Shown piece after piece: positions 48,964 to 61,430 of a stretch of 64,000 nt of DNA. The DNA comes from Vespa crabro. Its lineage: Eukaryota > Arthropoda > Insecta > Hymenoptera > Vespidae. Under the pieces are notes generated by a model, which did not search any database, was not told the origin of the DNA, and saw only the letters and a program-made list of their open reading frames with translations. Made by a program: the position numbers and the translations under genes. Each line of letters begins with the position of its first letter. Position 1 is the first letter of the stretch. Location: the NCBI RefSeq assembly GCF_910589235.1, contig NC_060966.1:2294001-2358000 (forward strand), in the 5' to 3' direction.

Positions 48964-51120
48964 CTGTTGTAGTAGGTACTATTTCGCCATGTTGAAGGAA
49001 AGTTGTGCTAGTGTCTCGAAATCCAATACAACTATCGAGCTTAGAATAAGTCTTACTAATCGAGGGAAAGTTATGCGAGTGACTTGTGAACCAAACAATT
49101 GTCGGATCTGGAAGTATTCCGACTAGTCGAGGGAACATTGTCCGAGTGCTTTCGAACCATTGCGGCTGTCGGACCTGGAATTATTCCGACCAGTTTAGGG
49201 AAAGATATGCGAGTTCTTCTCGAACCAATGCTGCTGCTGTACCTGGAAATATTCAAACTGGACTGTAGAAATTATGCGGGTGCCTCTCGGACAAATGCGA
49301 CTGTCAGACTTAGAAATATTACGACAATCCGTGAGAAAAATATGCGAGTGCCACTCTTAACAAATCGACTGTTGGACTTGGTAATGTTCCGACTAGTCGA
49401 AAAAAAGTTATGCAACTGCACCAGAAACCAAAACGACTGTAGGATTAGAAAATTTCCGACTAATCAACGAAACGTTATGCGAGTGCCTCTCGAAACAATA
49501 CGGCTGACGTACTTGGAAATATTTCACCTAGTCCAGAAAAAGTTATGAGGCCCTTGTATCAGTACGACTTTCGGACTAGATACTATTCCGCCTAGACGAA
49601 GGAAAGTTATGTGATTTCTACTGGAACCAATGCCGCTGTCGGTCTTGGAAATATTCGTACTGGTCCGGGGAAGATTATACAAGTACATCTCGGATTAATG
49701 CGACTGTGGAACTTGGAAATAACCCCCCTAATCGAAAGGTAGTTATGCGAGTACCGCTCGAAACAGTGCGGCTGTCGAAATTGGAAGTATTCCAACTGGT
49801 AAATAGAAAGTTATGTGAATGGTTAACGGAACAATACGATTGTCGGAATGAGAAATATTCGGTGTAGTCAAGGGAACCTTATGAGAGTGCCACTCAAATT
49901 AGGGCCAATCAAATTAAAGCCACTCAAACAATGAGGACTTGGAAAGATACTTTCATTTCGGAGGAGAGTTTTGCGAATGATTTGAGAATCAATGCACCTG
50001 TCGAATTTACTAATAGTTCTACTAGTCGAGGAAATGTTATGTTAGTGCTTCTCAAACAAATACGACTTTCGTACATAGTCATATTCCGACTAGATGAAGG
50101 ATATTTATGCGAGTTACATATCAACCAATGTGACTGTCATTCTTGAAAATATCCCGATTAGTCAAATTTGAGTTATCTTGGGAACCAATGCGACTGTTGG
50201 ACTTAAAAATATTCCGACCGGTCCAGGAAAAGTTATGCAAATTGTTTTCGAAACAATGCGTCTGTCTTTCTTAAAAATATTCCGATTAGTCAAGTGAAAG
50301 TAATGCGTGTGAATCCGCACCCTATACAACAGTCGGCCTTGGAAATATTCTAACTTGACAATAGAAAGTTTTTCGACTGAATAACATAACGATACATTTG
50401 TCGGACTGAGAAATGTTCTGACTAGTCAAGGAGAACTTATGACAGTGCCACTCAAACTAAAACGACTGTCGAACTTGGAAAAATACCTACAATTCGAGGG
50501 AGAATAATGTGAGTGACTTGCGAACCAATGCGACAGACAGATTTGGAAATATTCCAACTAGTTGAGGGAAAGTTATGCGATAACATCTCGAACCTATGTA
50601 GCTGTCAGACTTGGAAATATTCCGAATAGTCGAGTGAAAGTTATGCGAGTCCGCCTCAATCAATGTGGCTGTCGGAATTGGAAATATTCCAACATGTCGA
50701 GGAAGACTTATACGAGATATATTGAACCAAGTCGACTGTCGAACATGGAAATATTCCAACTTCTCTGGGGAAATTTGTGCAGTGCCTCTCAAACCAATTA
50801 GACTGTCGAAATTGGAATATCCCGACAAGTAAGGAGGGAGCTAAACGAGTGACTTGTGAATTAATGAGACTGTCGTGTTAGTAAATATACCGACTAGTCG
50901 AGGGAATATTATGCGAGTGCCTCTCATTTCAATGCGGCTGTCGGACTTGGAAATATAAGGAGTAGTCAAGGTAATGTTATATGAGTGACTCTGGAAGCAA
51001 AGTGGCTGTTGAACTTGCAAATATTCCGACTAGTCGAAGGAAAGATATGCAAGTGCTTCTCGATCATATATGACTATCGGACTTAGATATATTACGACTA
51101 CTCAAGAGAAAATTATGCGA
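48964..51120 (+). repeat. 68-bp satellite array, block 6
   Basis: The first 200 bp are segment f copy 2. Most of the remainder (from about 49580) is segment b copy 2. No gene is seen. Confidence 0.95.
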
Positions 51121-51505
51121 TTAAACCTCTGCCATCGGCTGCTTTCTCTTTTGGGAGTACCAATAGGTCGGAGCAAATCTATCGTTTCGCGATTACTTTT
51201 CCGTACAGTATATAAAGTTTATATACAGAATTTTTTGATACTGATTTATTGTGTTTAATACTACTAATAATACGTAAGGATACAAAATTTTTAAACTGAA
51301 AATGTCCACGCTACGTCGAAATGTCCACGACATCGAATTCTACGACGATTTAGATATCTCCCCGCTACGGGGAGACAGATTTCTACGATGATTTAGATAT
51401 GTCCTCATTACAAGGACAGCAACGGCAAAGAGTTAACTTATTAACCAGTACGACAGTCTGACTTGGAAATATCCCGAATAGTCGAGGGAGAGAATTGCGA
51501 ATGAT
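49580..51505 (+). repeat. Duplicated segment b, copy 2 (carries insert 2)
   Basis: Partner of 3640-5095. The extra roughly 472 bp (about seven units) lie between about 50560 and 51040, right before the insert. On either side the alignment runs unit by unit, including GGTTAACGGA, the CAAACTAAA-type micro-repeat at 49890-49935 and TCTAACTTGACAATAGAAAG. Confidence 0.85.
51121..51431. repeat. Non-satellite insert 2, paralogue of insert 1
   Basis: It aligns with 4722-5020 over its full length: CCATCGGCTGCTTTC, ATCTATCGTTTCGC, TACAGAATTTTT, then the hairpin-cored direct repeats (TCCCCGCTACGGGGA at about 51358-51372). One repeat here is partly doubled (ATGTCCACGCTACG, then ATGTCCACGACATCG). The flanks are the same as for insert 1, so this is a copy of one insertion, not a second arrival. 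Confidence 0.75.
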
Positions 51506-54500
51506 ATGTAAACCGATGGAAGTGTCGATCGAGGAAATATTTTGACTAGTCGAGGAAAACTTATCCGAGTAGCCATCCGACCAATTTGGCTGGCGGACTT
51601 AGATATATTCCAACTAGTGGATGGAATGTTATATGAGCGCCTCTCATGAGGGCTGTCGAACTTTGATATATTCGTACTGGTCCGGAAAAGGTTGTGCAAG
51701 TGCATCTCGGACCAATGCGATCGTCGGACTTGGAAATATTCTATCAAATCGAGGAAAAGTTATGCGAGTGACTTGTGAGCCAATGCGAACGTCGGGCTTG
51801 GAAATATTCAATCTAGTAGAGGGACAGTTACGCGATTGCCTCTGGAACCAATGTGGATGACAAACTTGGAATTATTCCAACTAGTCGGAAGAAATTTGTG
51901 AAAGTCTCTCTCGGAAAAAAACAGCAGCCGAACTTGAAAATATCCCGCCAAGTCGAAGGAAAGTTATGTGAGTGCCTCTTGGAACAATGCAGCTGTTGGA
52001 TTAGGAAACACTCTGACTAGTCGAGTGGAAATTATGAGAGTGTGTAACGACCTATAGCTTGGCTGATTTCTAAATTACCCGAATAGTCGATAGAAGGTTT
52101 TACAACTGCCTCTGGAACCAATGCGAATGTCGGTCTCGGAAATATTCCAAAATTTCGGGGGAAAGTTATGTGAGTATCTCTCGAACTAATGCGGCTGTGG
52201 AACATGAAAATATTCCGACTAGTCTAAGGTAAGTTGCTCGAGTATTCCGGACAAATACTACGGTCAGAATTGGAAATTTACCGACTAGTTTAGAGTAATT
52301 TATGTGATTGCCATTCGAACAAATGCGACAGTCAGGCTTGGAACTATTCCGACTAGAAGATTGAGAGTTATACGAATGAATTGTGAATCAATGCTATTGT
52401 CGAACTTGGAAATATACCGACTATTCTGGGAATAGTTTTGTGTGTACCAATCGAAGCGATGTGGATGTCAGAGTTGGAAATACTCCGATTAATCTAGTGA
52501 AAATTATAAGTGTGACTCCCGACCTATTACGACAGTTGGATTTGAAAGTAACCCGACTAATCGAGCGAAGATAATGCAATTGCTTCTGGAAACAATGTGG
52601 ATGTCAGAATTGGAAATTTTACAACTACTCGGGTGGAATTTATGCAAGTGCCTCTCGGAATAATACTGCTGTCGGACTAGAAAATATTTGGCCTATTCGA
52701 GGTAAAGTTGGATGATTGACTCTAGAACAAATGCAGTGTTCGGACATTGAAATATTACGATTAGTCGAGGGAAAGTTATGCAAGTACCTCTCGAACCAAT
52801 GTGGCTGTCGGTATTGATAATATTTTGACTAGCCGAGGGAATGTTATGCGATTGAGTTGTGAGCCAAATCGACTGTCGGTATTGGAAATATTCCGACTAG
52901 TCGAAGGAATATTATGCGATTGCCTCACAAACCAAACCGACAGTCGAACTTGGAAAAATCCCGATTAGCCGAGAGAAAGTTATGCAAGTGAGTTTTGAGC
53001 CAATGCGAATGACAAGCTTGGATATATTACGACTAGTCGAGGGAAAGTTATGCGAGTGACTCTCGAACTAATACGACTGTCCGGCTTGGAAGCATTCCGT
53101 TTAGACAAGAGAAATTTATGCAAGTGTATCTGGAACCAATACGAATGTTGGACTTGGAAATATTCCAACTAGTTTGGGGAAAGTTTTGCGAGTATCTTGT
53201 GAACAAAAGCGACTGTCGGATTACGAAATATTCCGAGTAGTCGAGGGAAAGTTATAAGATTATCTCTCAAACTAATGCGGTTGTCAGACTTTGAAATAGC
53301 CTGACTAGACGAAGGTATGGAAGACGAGTGCCTCTAGGGCTAATACGACTGTCGGAATTAAAAATAATTCGTCTAGTCGAATGAAACTTATTGCGAGATC
53401 ACCTCGAAACAATGCTACTGTTTATCTTGGTCATATTCCGAATAGTTGAAGTATAGGATTGCGAGTAATTTATAAGCCAATTCGACGGTCTTGCTGGGAA
53501 ATATTCCAGCTAGTCGAGGAAAATTATGCGAGTGAATCTATAACAAATACTAAGGTCGGACATGGGAAAATCCGAACTTGTGGAGGGAAAATTATGCGAG
53601 TGTCTTATGAATCAATGCGGCTGTCGGACTTGGAAATATTCGAATTGGTCAAGGGAAACTTATGCGAGTAATTCTAGAAATAATGCGACGGTCGGACTTG
53701 GAAATATTATTACTACTCGGGGAATGGTATGCAAGTGGTTTCCATACAAATGCGGGTGTCGTTCTAGGAATTATTCCGACTATTCGGGGGAACTTTATGC
53801 GATGCCACTCGAACTAAAGCGAATGTCGTACTTGGAATCATTCCGACTAGACGAGGAAATGTTATTCGAGTAACTTGTGAACTAATACGACCCTCGAGCT
53901 TTGAAATATTCCGTCTAGGCGATGGAAATTTATGCATGTTATAATGGACCCAATGCGACGGTCGGATATGAAAATATCCCGGCTTGTCGAGGGAAAGTTA
54001 TGCGAGAGCCTCTCGAACCAATTTGGTTGTTGGACTTTAAAATATTCCTATTAGTCGGGGAAAGTTATGCGAGTGTCTTGAAAATCAATCCGACTGTCGG
54101 GGTTGGAAATGTTCCAACTAGTCGAGAGAAAGTTATGCGGGTGCCTCTTGAACCATTACGTTTGTAGAATTTGGAAATATTACGACTAGTTGGGGAAAAT
54201 TAGGGGAGTGACTAGTATACCAATGCGACAGTGCAAAACAGAAATTTTCCGACTAGTCGGCGAAAGTTATGCTAATGTCTCTCGAACAAATGCAGCTGAT
54301 GAACTTGGAGATATTGCGACTTGTCGATGGAAAGTTATACGGGTGATTCGAGAACTAATGCGACGGTCGGACTAGGAAATATTCCGACTAGTTGAGGAAA
54401 GTTAGGCGAGTGATTATAGAACGAATGCGGCTGTCTGGATTGAAAATACCCCCACTAGTCGATAGAGAATTAATCGACCGCCTCTCGAACCAATGCGGCA

Positions 54501-57500
54501 TTCGTGCTTGGAAATATTTCTACTGGACGTGGAAATGTTATGCGAGTTACACTAGAACGAATACGGTGGTCGGACTAGGAAACATTCCGATTAGTCGAGG
54601 GAAAATTATGCGAGTGACTCTATAACAAATGCGACGGACGGACATGGTAATATCCTAACTAGTCGAGGGAAAGTTATACAAGTTCCTCTCGGACAAATAC
54701 GACTATCAGGCTTGGAAGAATTCCGTCTAGTCGAGGATAAGTTATTGCGAGTGATTTTGGAACCAATGAAAATGTCCGACTTGGAAATGATCCAACTAGC
54801 CGGTGGAATGTTTTGCGCGTGTTTCTCCGACCAATACGATTGTCGGTCTTGGAAGAATTCCGAATAGACGAGAGAAAATTATGCGAGTGATTAGAGAACC
54901 AAATCGAATGTCGGTCTTGGAAACATTCCGACTAATCGAGGGAAAGTTATGCATCTCGAACGAATGCGCCTGACGGATTTGGAAATATATCAACTGGATG
55001 AAAAAAAGCCATGCGCGTGACTTTTAAGCCAATGTGAATGACGAGTTTGGAAATATTACGAGGAGTCGAAATTTATGCGAGTGGCTCTTGGACCAATACT
55101 ACTGTTGGACTTGGAAATATTCAGACTAGTCAAGGACATGTTATGCCAGTGCCACTTGAACCAAAGCGTTTGTCGGGCATGGAAATATTCCGACTAGTCG
55201 AAGGTAAATTATGCGAGTTATTTAGCAAACAATAGGACGTTCGGACTTGAAAATTCCCAATTAATCAAGGGAAATTTATGCGAGTACCACTCGAACAAAT
55301 GCACCTGGATTTATTCCGACTAGTCGGGGGAGCGTTATGGGATTGTCTTGCGAACCAATGCGGCTGTCGGACTTGGAAATATTCCGACTAGTCAACTGAA
55401 TGTTATGCGAGTGTTTCAAGAACTAATGCGACTTCGGAGTTTGAAATATTTCCATCAGTCGGATAATTTTATACGAGTTCTTATCGAACAAATGCTTCTA
55501 TCGATATTGGAATTATTCCGACTAGTAAGGGGAATGTTATGCGAGTAATATTGGAACTAATGCGATTGTCGGTCTTCGAACTATCCTGTTTCGTCGAGGG
55601 AAATAAATGCGAGTGATAATCGTGCCTAATGCAGTTGTCGGACTTGGAAATATTCCAACTTGACGAAGGAAAATTAAGTTAGTGCCTTTGGAACTAATGC
55701 GACTGTAGGACCCAGAAATATTCTTCCTAGACGAGAGAAAGTTAGGAGAGCGTCAATCGAACCAATGCAACTGTCGAACTTGGAAATACTCCGATAAGTC
55801 CAGGGATAGTTATACGAGTGCCTCTCGCAATATCGCACCTATTAATGCTCCGTCTAATCGACGGAATGTTGAGCGAGATCATCTCGGACGAAAACGACTA
55901 TTGGAATTAGAAATAGTACGACTAATCGATGGAAATCTATACGAGTGGCTTGAGAACCAATGCGAGTGTCGGATTTGAAAATATTCCTACTTGGCGATGG
56001 ATAATTATTTGAGTACCTCTCGATCAAATAAGAGTTTCGGACCAGCAAACATTCCCACTTTTCGAGGGATAGTTGTGAGAGTATCCCCCGAGCAAATACA
56101 ACCGTCGATCCTAGAAATATTCGGATTAGCCGAGGGAAAGTTATGAGAGTTCATCTCGAACTAATGCGACTATTGGGCTTGAAAGAATTCCGACTAGTCG
56201 AGGGAAAGTTATAAGAGTGCCTCTCGAACCAATGCGAATATCTCTCCTAGAAAAATTCCGAATGGTCGAGAGAATGTTATAAGATTGCCACTGGAATAAT
56301 TGCGACTTTTAGAGTTGAAAATATTGTGACTAGTCGCGGGTTAGTTGTACGAGTGCGTCTCGAACGAATGGAACTGTTGGTCTTAGAAACATTCCTACTA
56401 GTCGAGGAAAAGAAAAGAGAGTGCCACTCGAACCAATGCGAATGTCGGACTTGGAAATATCCCGATTAGACGAAGGAAAGTTATGTGAGTGACATTCGAA
56501 CAAATGCGGCTGTCGATCTAGGAAATATTTGCATTAATCGGGGGAACTCTGTGCGAGTGTAACTCGACCCATAGCGTATGTCAAACATGGAATCATTCCG
56601 ACTAGATGACGAAATCTTATTCGAGTAAATTGTGAACTAAAGCGACTCTCGGTTTTGGAAATATTCCCATTGGAGGAAGGCATGCTATGCGAGTGCCTCA
56701 TGAACCATTATGGATTACGGACTCGGAAATATTTTGTCACTCGAGTGAAAATTATGCGAGTGACTCAAGAACCTATACGACGGTCAGACTTGGAAATATT
56801 CCGCCTAGTCATGGGAAAATTATGCGATTGTCTTGTAAACCAATCCGACTGTCGGGCTTGAAAATGTTCCGATTAGTCGAGGAAAAGTTATGCGAGTGTC
56901 TCTAGAACCAATGCGACGATCGGACATGGAAGTATCACGACTAGTCGAGGGAATGTTATGCGAATGTCTTTTCAACCAAAGCGACTGTCGATATCGGGAA
57001 TATTCCCATTGGTCGAGGGATTTTTTTCGAGTGTATCTCGAACCATTGCAAATGGCGGGCTTGGAACCATTTCGATTATTAGAGGGAAAGTTATGCGAGT
57101 GGATTTCAAACAAATGCAGCTATCGGACTAGGAAATATTTCGACTAGTCGGGAAAAGTTATGCGAGTACCTCTCGAGCAAATCCGGATGTCAGCATTGGA
57201 ACTATTCCATTGAATTGGGGTAAGTAGTGTGATTACCTACCTACCCTGGATCCAATGCGACGGTCGGACTTGAAACTTAACAGATTGGTCGCGGGAAAGT
57301 TATGAGAGTGCCTCTCGAACCAATGCGGCTGACGGACTTCGGAATATTCCGACTATCCTAAGGAAAGTTTGCGATTTCCAATCGAAACAATGCAGCTTAC
57401 GCACTTGGAAATATTACGAATATACGAGGGAATGTTATGAGAGTGATTCTATTACAAATACGACCGTCAGACCTAGTAATATTTCCATTAGTAGGGGAAA

Positions 57501-60500
57501 TTTATTCCAGTGACTCTCAAAAAAATACAGCTGTTGGACTAGAAAATATTCCGACTTGTCGGGGGAATTTTATGCGAGTACCATTCAAACAAAAGCGAAT
57601 GTCGAACTTGGAATCATTTCGACCAGACGAGGATACGTTATTCGATTGTCTTGTGAACCAAAGAGATTGTCGGTATAGAGAATATTCCCAGGTTCCGAAG
57701 GAATGTTATCGATTTTCACTCTCGATCCAATGCAGATGTCGGACTTGGAATCATTCCGACAATTAGTGGATAAGTTATGCGAGTAGTTTATGAATCAATG
57801 GGACTGCCAGGCTCGGAAATAGTACGATTAGACGAGGGAATGTTATGCGAGTGCTACTCGAATCAATGCAGATGTCGGACTTGGAAATATTCAGACTAGA
57901 CGAGGGAAACATATGTGTGTGCTACACGAACGAATGTGAATGTCGGACTTGCAACTATTATGACTAATCGTGGGAATGCTATACGAGATATATTGTATTC
58001 AATGCGGCGGTCGGACTTGGAAATATCATAAATAGTCGAGAAAAAGTTATGTAAGTGACGCTAGAACCAGTGTTACGATCGGATTTGGAGATATCCCGAC
58101 TAGTAGAGGGAAAGTTACGCGAGTGGCTTTCGTCCAAATGTGGCTGTAGGATTAGGAAATATTTCGACTTGTCGGGAGAACTTTGTGCACGTGCAACATG
58201 ACCCATAGCACATGTCAAACATGGAAGCATTCTGACTGCACGACGAAACCTAATTCGACTGTATTGCGAACTAAAGCGACTGTCGATATTGTGAATATTC
58301 TTATTGATGGAGGGAATGATATGCAAGTGCCTCACAAACCATTGCAAACGTCGGTCTTGGAAATATTCCTACTAGTCAAAGGAAGGTTATGCGAGAGCTT
58401 CTCAAACAAATGCAGCTGTCGGTCTTGAATACATTGCGACTAGTCGACGGAAAGTTATGCGAGAGCTTCTCGATTCAATGAGTCTGACCAACTTCGAAAT
58501 AATCCGACTAATCGTGGCAAATTATGAGGGTGTTTCACGAACAAATACTGCAGTCGGTATTGAAACTATTCTGACGAGTTGGTGTAAGTTATGCGAGTTA
58601 CTCTGGAAACAATGCGACGGTCAAACTTAGAAATATACCCAATAGTCTAGGGAAAATTATGCGAGTAACTCTCGAACAAAAGCAGCTGACGGATTTGGGA
58701 ATATTCCGGCACGCCGAAGGATAGTTATGCGAGTGCCACTCGAACCAATGAAGCTTTCGTAATTGGAAATATTACAATTAGTCGTGGGAAAATTGTGGCG
58801 TTACTTGCGACTCAATGCGACTCTCTAACTTTGAAATATCCCTACTAGTCGAGGGAGAGTTATGCTAGTAGTTTGTAAACCATTGAGGCTGTCGGACTTG
58901 GAAATATTCCGACTAGTCAAGGGAAAGTTAAGCGGGTGTCACTCGAAACTTTACGACTATCGGAATTAGAAATATTCCGACTAGCCAAGGGAAACGTGAT
59001 CGTCTGCCATTGAAACCATAGCGACGGACTTGGAAATATCCCGATAACTAGAAGGTTAATTATGCGAGTGATTCGCGAACCAATGCACCTGTTGGACTTG
59101 GAAATAATACCACTAGTCGGAGGAAAGATGTGCGTGTGATTTTAGAAATAATGCGATGGTCGCATTTGGAAATCTCCCGACTAGTCGGGGGAATGTTATA
59201 CAAGTATCTTGTAAACTAATGCGAATGTCGAGTATCGAAATATTCCTTCAAGCAGGCCAAAGTTATGTGAGTGCCGCTGGAAAATATGTATCTGTTGGAC
59301 TTGGAAATATTCCGACTAGACGAAGGAAAGTTATGCGAGTTCCTCTCGAAACAATGCAGCTTTCATACTTTGAAATATTACGACTAGTCGAGGGAGAGTT
59401 ATGCGAGTGTCTTGTGGACCAATGCGACTGTCGGGCCTGGAAATATTCCGACAAGTCGAAGGAAAGTTATGCGAGAGCCGTTCGAACCAATACGTCTGTC
59501 GAATTTGGAAATAATCTGAATAGTCGAGGAAAGTTATACGAGTGAATCTCGAGCAAATGCGTCTGTCGGTCTTGGAATTACTACGACTGTTCGAGAGGAT
59601 GTTAGGTGAATGACTCTCGAAACAATGCGGCTATTGAATTTGGAAATATTCCGACTTTTCAGAGGAAAGTTATGCAAGTGAATTGTAATCCAATGCGACT
59701 GTCGGACTTAGAGACATTCCGACAAGTCGGTCCAAAGTTATGCGTGAGGCTCTCGAAGTAATTCGGCTGTCGAACTTTTAAATATTACAACTAGTCGGGC
59801 TAAACTTATGTGAGTGCGTCTCGAAACAAAGAGACTGTCGGCCTTGGAAATATTAGTAATAATCATGGGAAAGGAATGCGCGTCTAATGTGAACCAAGGC
59901 GACCGTCGGACTTGGTAATATCCTCCCTAGTCGAGTGGAAGTTACGCGAGTGCCTCTCAAAACACTGCAGCTGTCGGTCTTGGAAATATTCCGACTAGTC
60001 AAGGGAAAGTTTTGCGAGTGACCCTCGGACCGATACGACTGTCGGACAAGGAACTATTTTGAGTAATCTAGGGAAAGTTATGCAAGTGCTTCTCGAACAA
60101 TTACGACTGTCTGACTTGAACATGTTCCGACTAGTTGACGGAATCTTATGCAATTAATTTTGTTAACCATGGTGACTGACTCACTTGGAATGATTCCGAC
60201 TATTCGATGTATTGTTATGCGACTACCTCTTGAACCAATGCGTCTGTCGGACTTGGATATATATTGACTAGTCTATGGATAGCTATACGAGTGAATCTGG
60301 AACCTATAGGGCTGTTGGACTTTGATATATTCCGACTATTCGAGGGAAAGTTAAGTGAGTGCATCTTGAAACAATACGCCTGCAAAGTTATGCTTGTACC
60401 TCTCGAAACAATGCGGCTGTCGGACTTGGAAATACTTCGAATAGTCGAGGAAAATTATATGATTGCTTCTCGAAACAAAGCAACTGTCACACGTGGAAAA

Positions 60501-60732
60501 ATTCCGAATAGTCGAGGAAAAGTTATATTAATGCCTCTCGAAACATTACGACTCTCGAAATTAGAAATTTTCCGACTAGTCAAAGGAAATATATGCAACT
60601 GCGACTCGAGCCAAAGCGACTGACGGACATCGAAGTCTTCCGACTAGTCTAGAGAAAGTTATGCGACTGCGTTTCGAACCAATACAGCTTTCGTACATTA
60701 AAATAATACGACTAGTTGATGGAAATTTATGC
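51432..60732 (+). repeat. 68-bp satellite array, block 7
   Basis: Same unit and direction to the left edge of LINE copy B. It contains several members of the two-unit variant GGAATCATTCCGACTAGACG + ATTCGAGT + CTTGTGAAC (about 53840, 56590, 57610 and, more degraded, 58220). A short non-unit insertion, ACCTACCTACCC, lies near 57236. No gene or inversion is seen. Confidence 0.95.
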
Positions 60733-61430
60733 TTGTGGCGGAGGCATTCAAGACTGCCGTCCCAGGAGCGAAGATTACTTACCCCCTGCGCACGAGCACC
60801 ATAAATTTGATAGGACTGGCTGCAGTCGCTAATGGGACCATCATTAGGAACGCTCTTCTGGAGGTGAAATTCGGAACAGACCCCAACCTTATTAAGGTAG
60901 AAGAGCTCAGGATAGGTAGGGGTAAACTAGGGAAGGCAATTGTCTCGGCGCTGGCGCCTGTCATCCGGGCGGCCCTGGAGAAGGGCAAAATACATGTGGG
61001 CTTACAACATTGAGGGTGCATGAACTCAGGTTGCGCCCCCTCATATGCCATCGATGCCTTGCGCGAGGACATGTAGCGGCAATGTTCCCGGCAAAGCCTA
61101 GGACAGACCTTTGCTACGTCTGTGGAAAACCGGAACACTTGGCCAAAACATGTACGGACATGACAGCGTGTCCGGTTTGTACAGATGCCGGCCGGAAGCC
61201 GACCAACCATCGTGCCGGTTCTTGGGAGTGCCCGGTAGTGCCTCCTAGGAAATGGGTGGACAAGGTGTTCGTCAGGGCACCAAATGTCTACCCGGAAACA
61301 AAAATAACCCAAAAAGATCCGCATAAGTTCGTCGAAAAAACTGGAAAGAAAACAGTGTGAAGTGACCGAGAAGAGAAATGTACACGAAGACATGGAGGTG
61401 GAACAAAGAGTACCGTGCACCTCAATAGGG
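60733..61430 (+). pseudogene. C-terminal Gag of LINE copy B
   Basis: Open pieces at 60729-61013 and 61010-61360 are in different frames, joined by a frameshift near 61000-61012. The first has LRTSTINLIGLAAVANGTI and FGTDPNLIKVEELRIGRGKL, and shows that this copy lacks the stop found after GTDPNL in copies A and C. The second has CHRCLARGHVAAMF (last Cys lost), an intact CYVCGKPEHLAKTC (CX2CX4HX4C), then CPVCTDAG and RAGSWECPVVPPRKWVDKV. A stop at about 61358 precedes the deletion junction. Confidence 0.85.

Noticed and set aside
423..60623. Dozens of 60-180 codon open frames on both strands in the satellite
   Set aside because: They all translate the same repeat in rotating phases, have no domain, start and stop at the unit's own fixed ATG and TAG positions, and differ between units by changes with no codon pattern.
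1..60732. CRISPR-like array
   Set aside because: The whole 68-bp unit repeats, with no unique spacers between conserved repeats. The context is LINE-rich eukaryotic DNA.
1..60732. CCAAT and TATT-like sequences in each unit as promoters
   Set aside because: They are simply part of the repeated unit and occur hundreds of times; nothing indicates transcription start sites.
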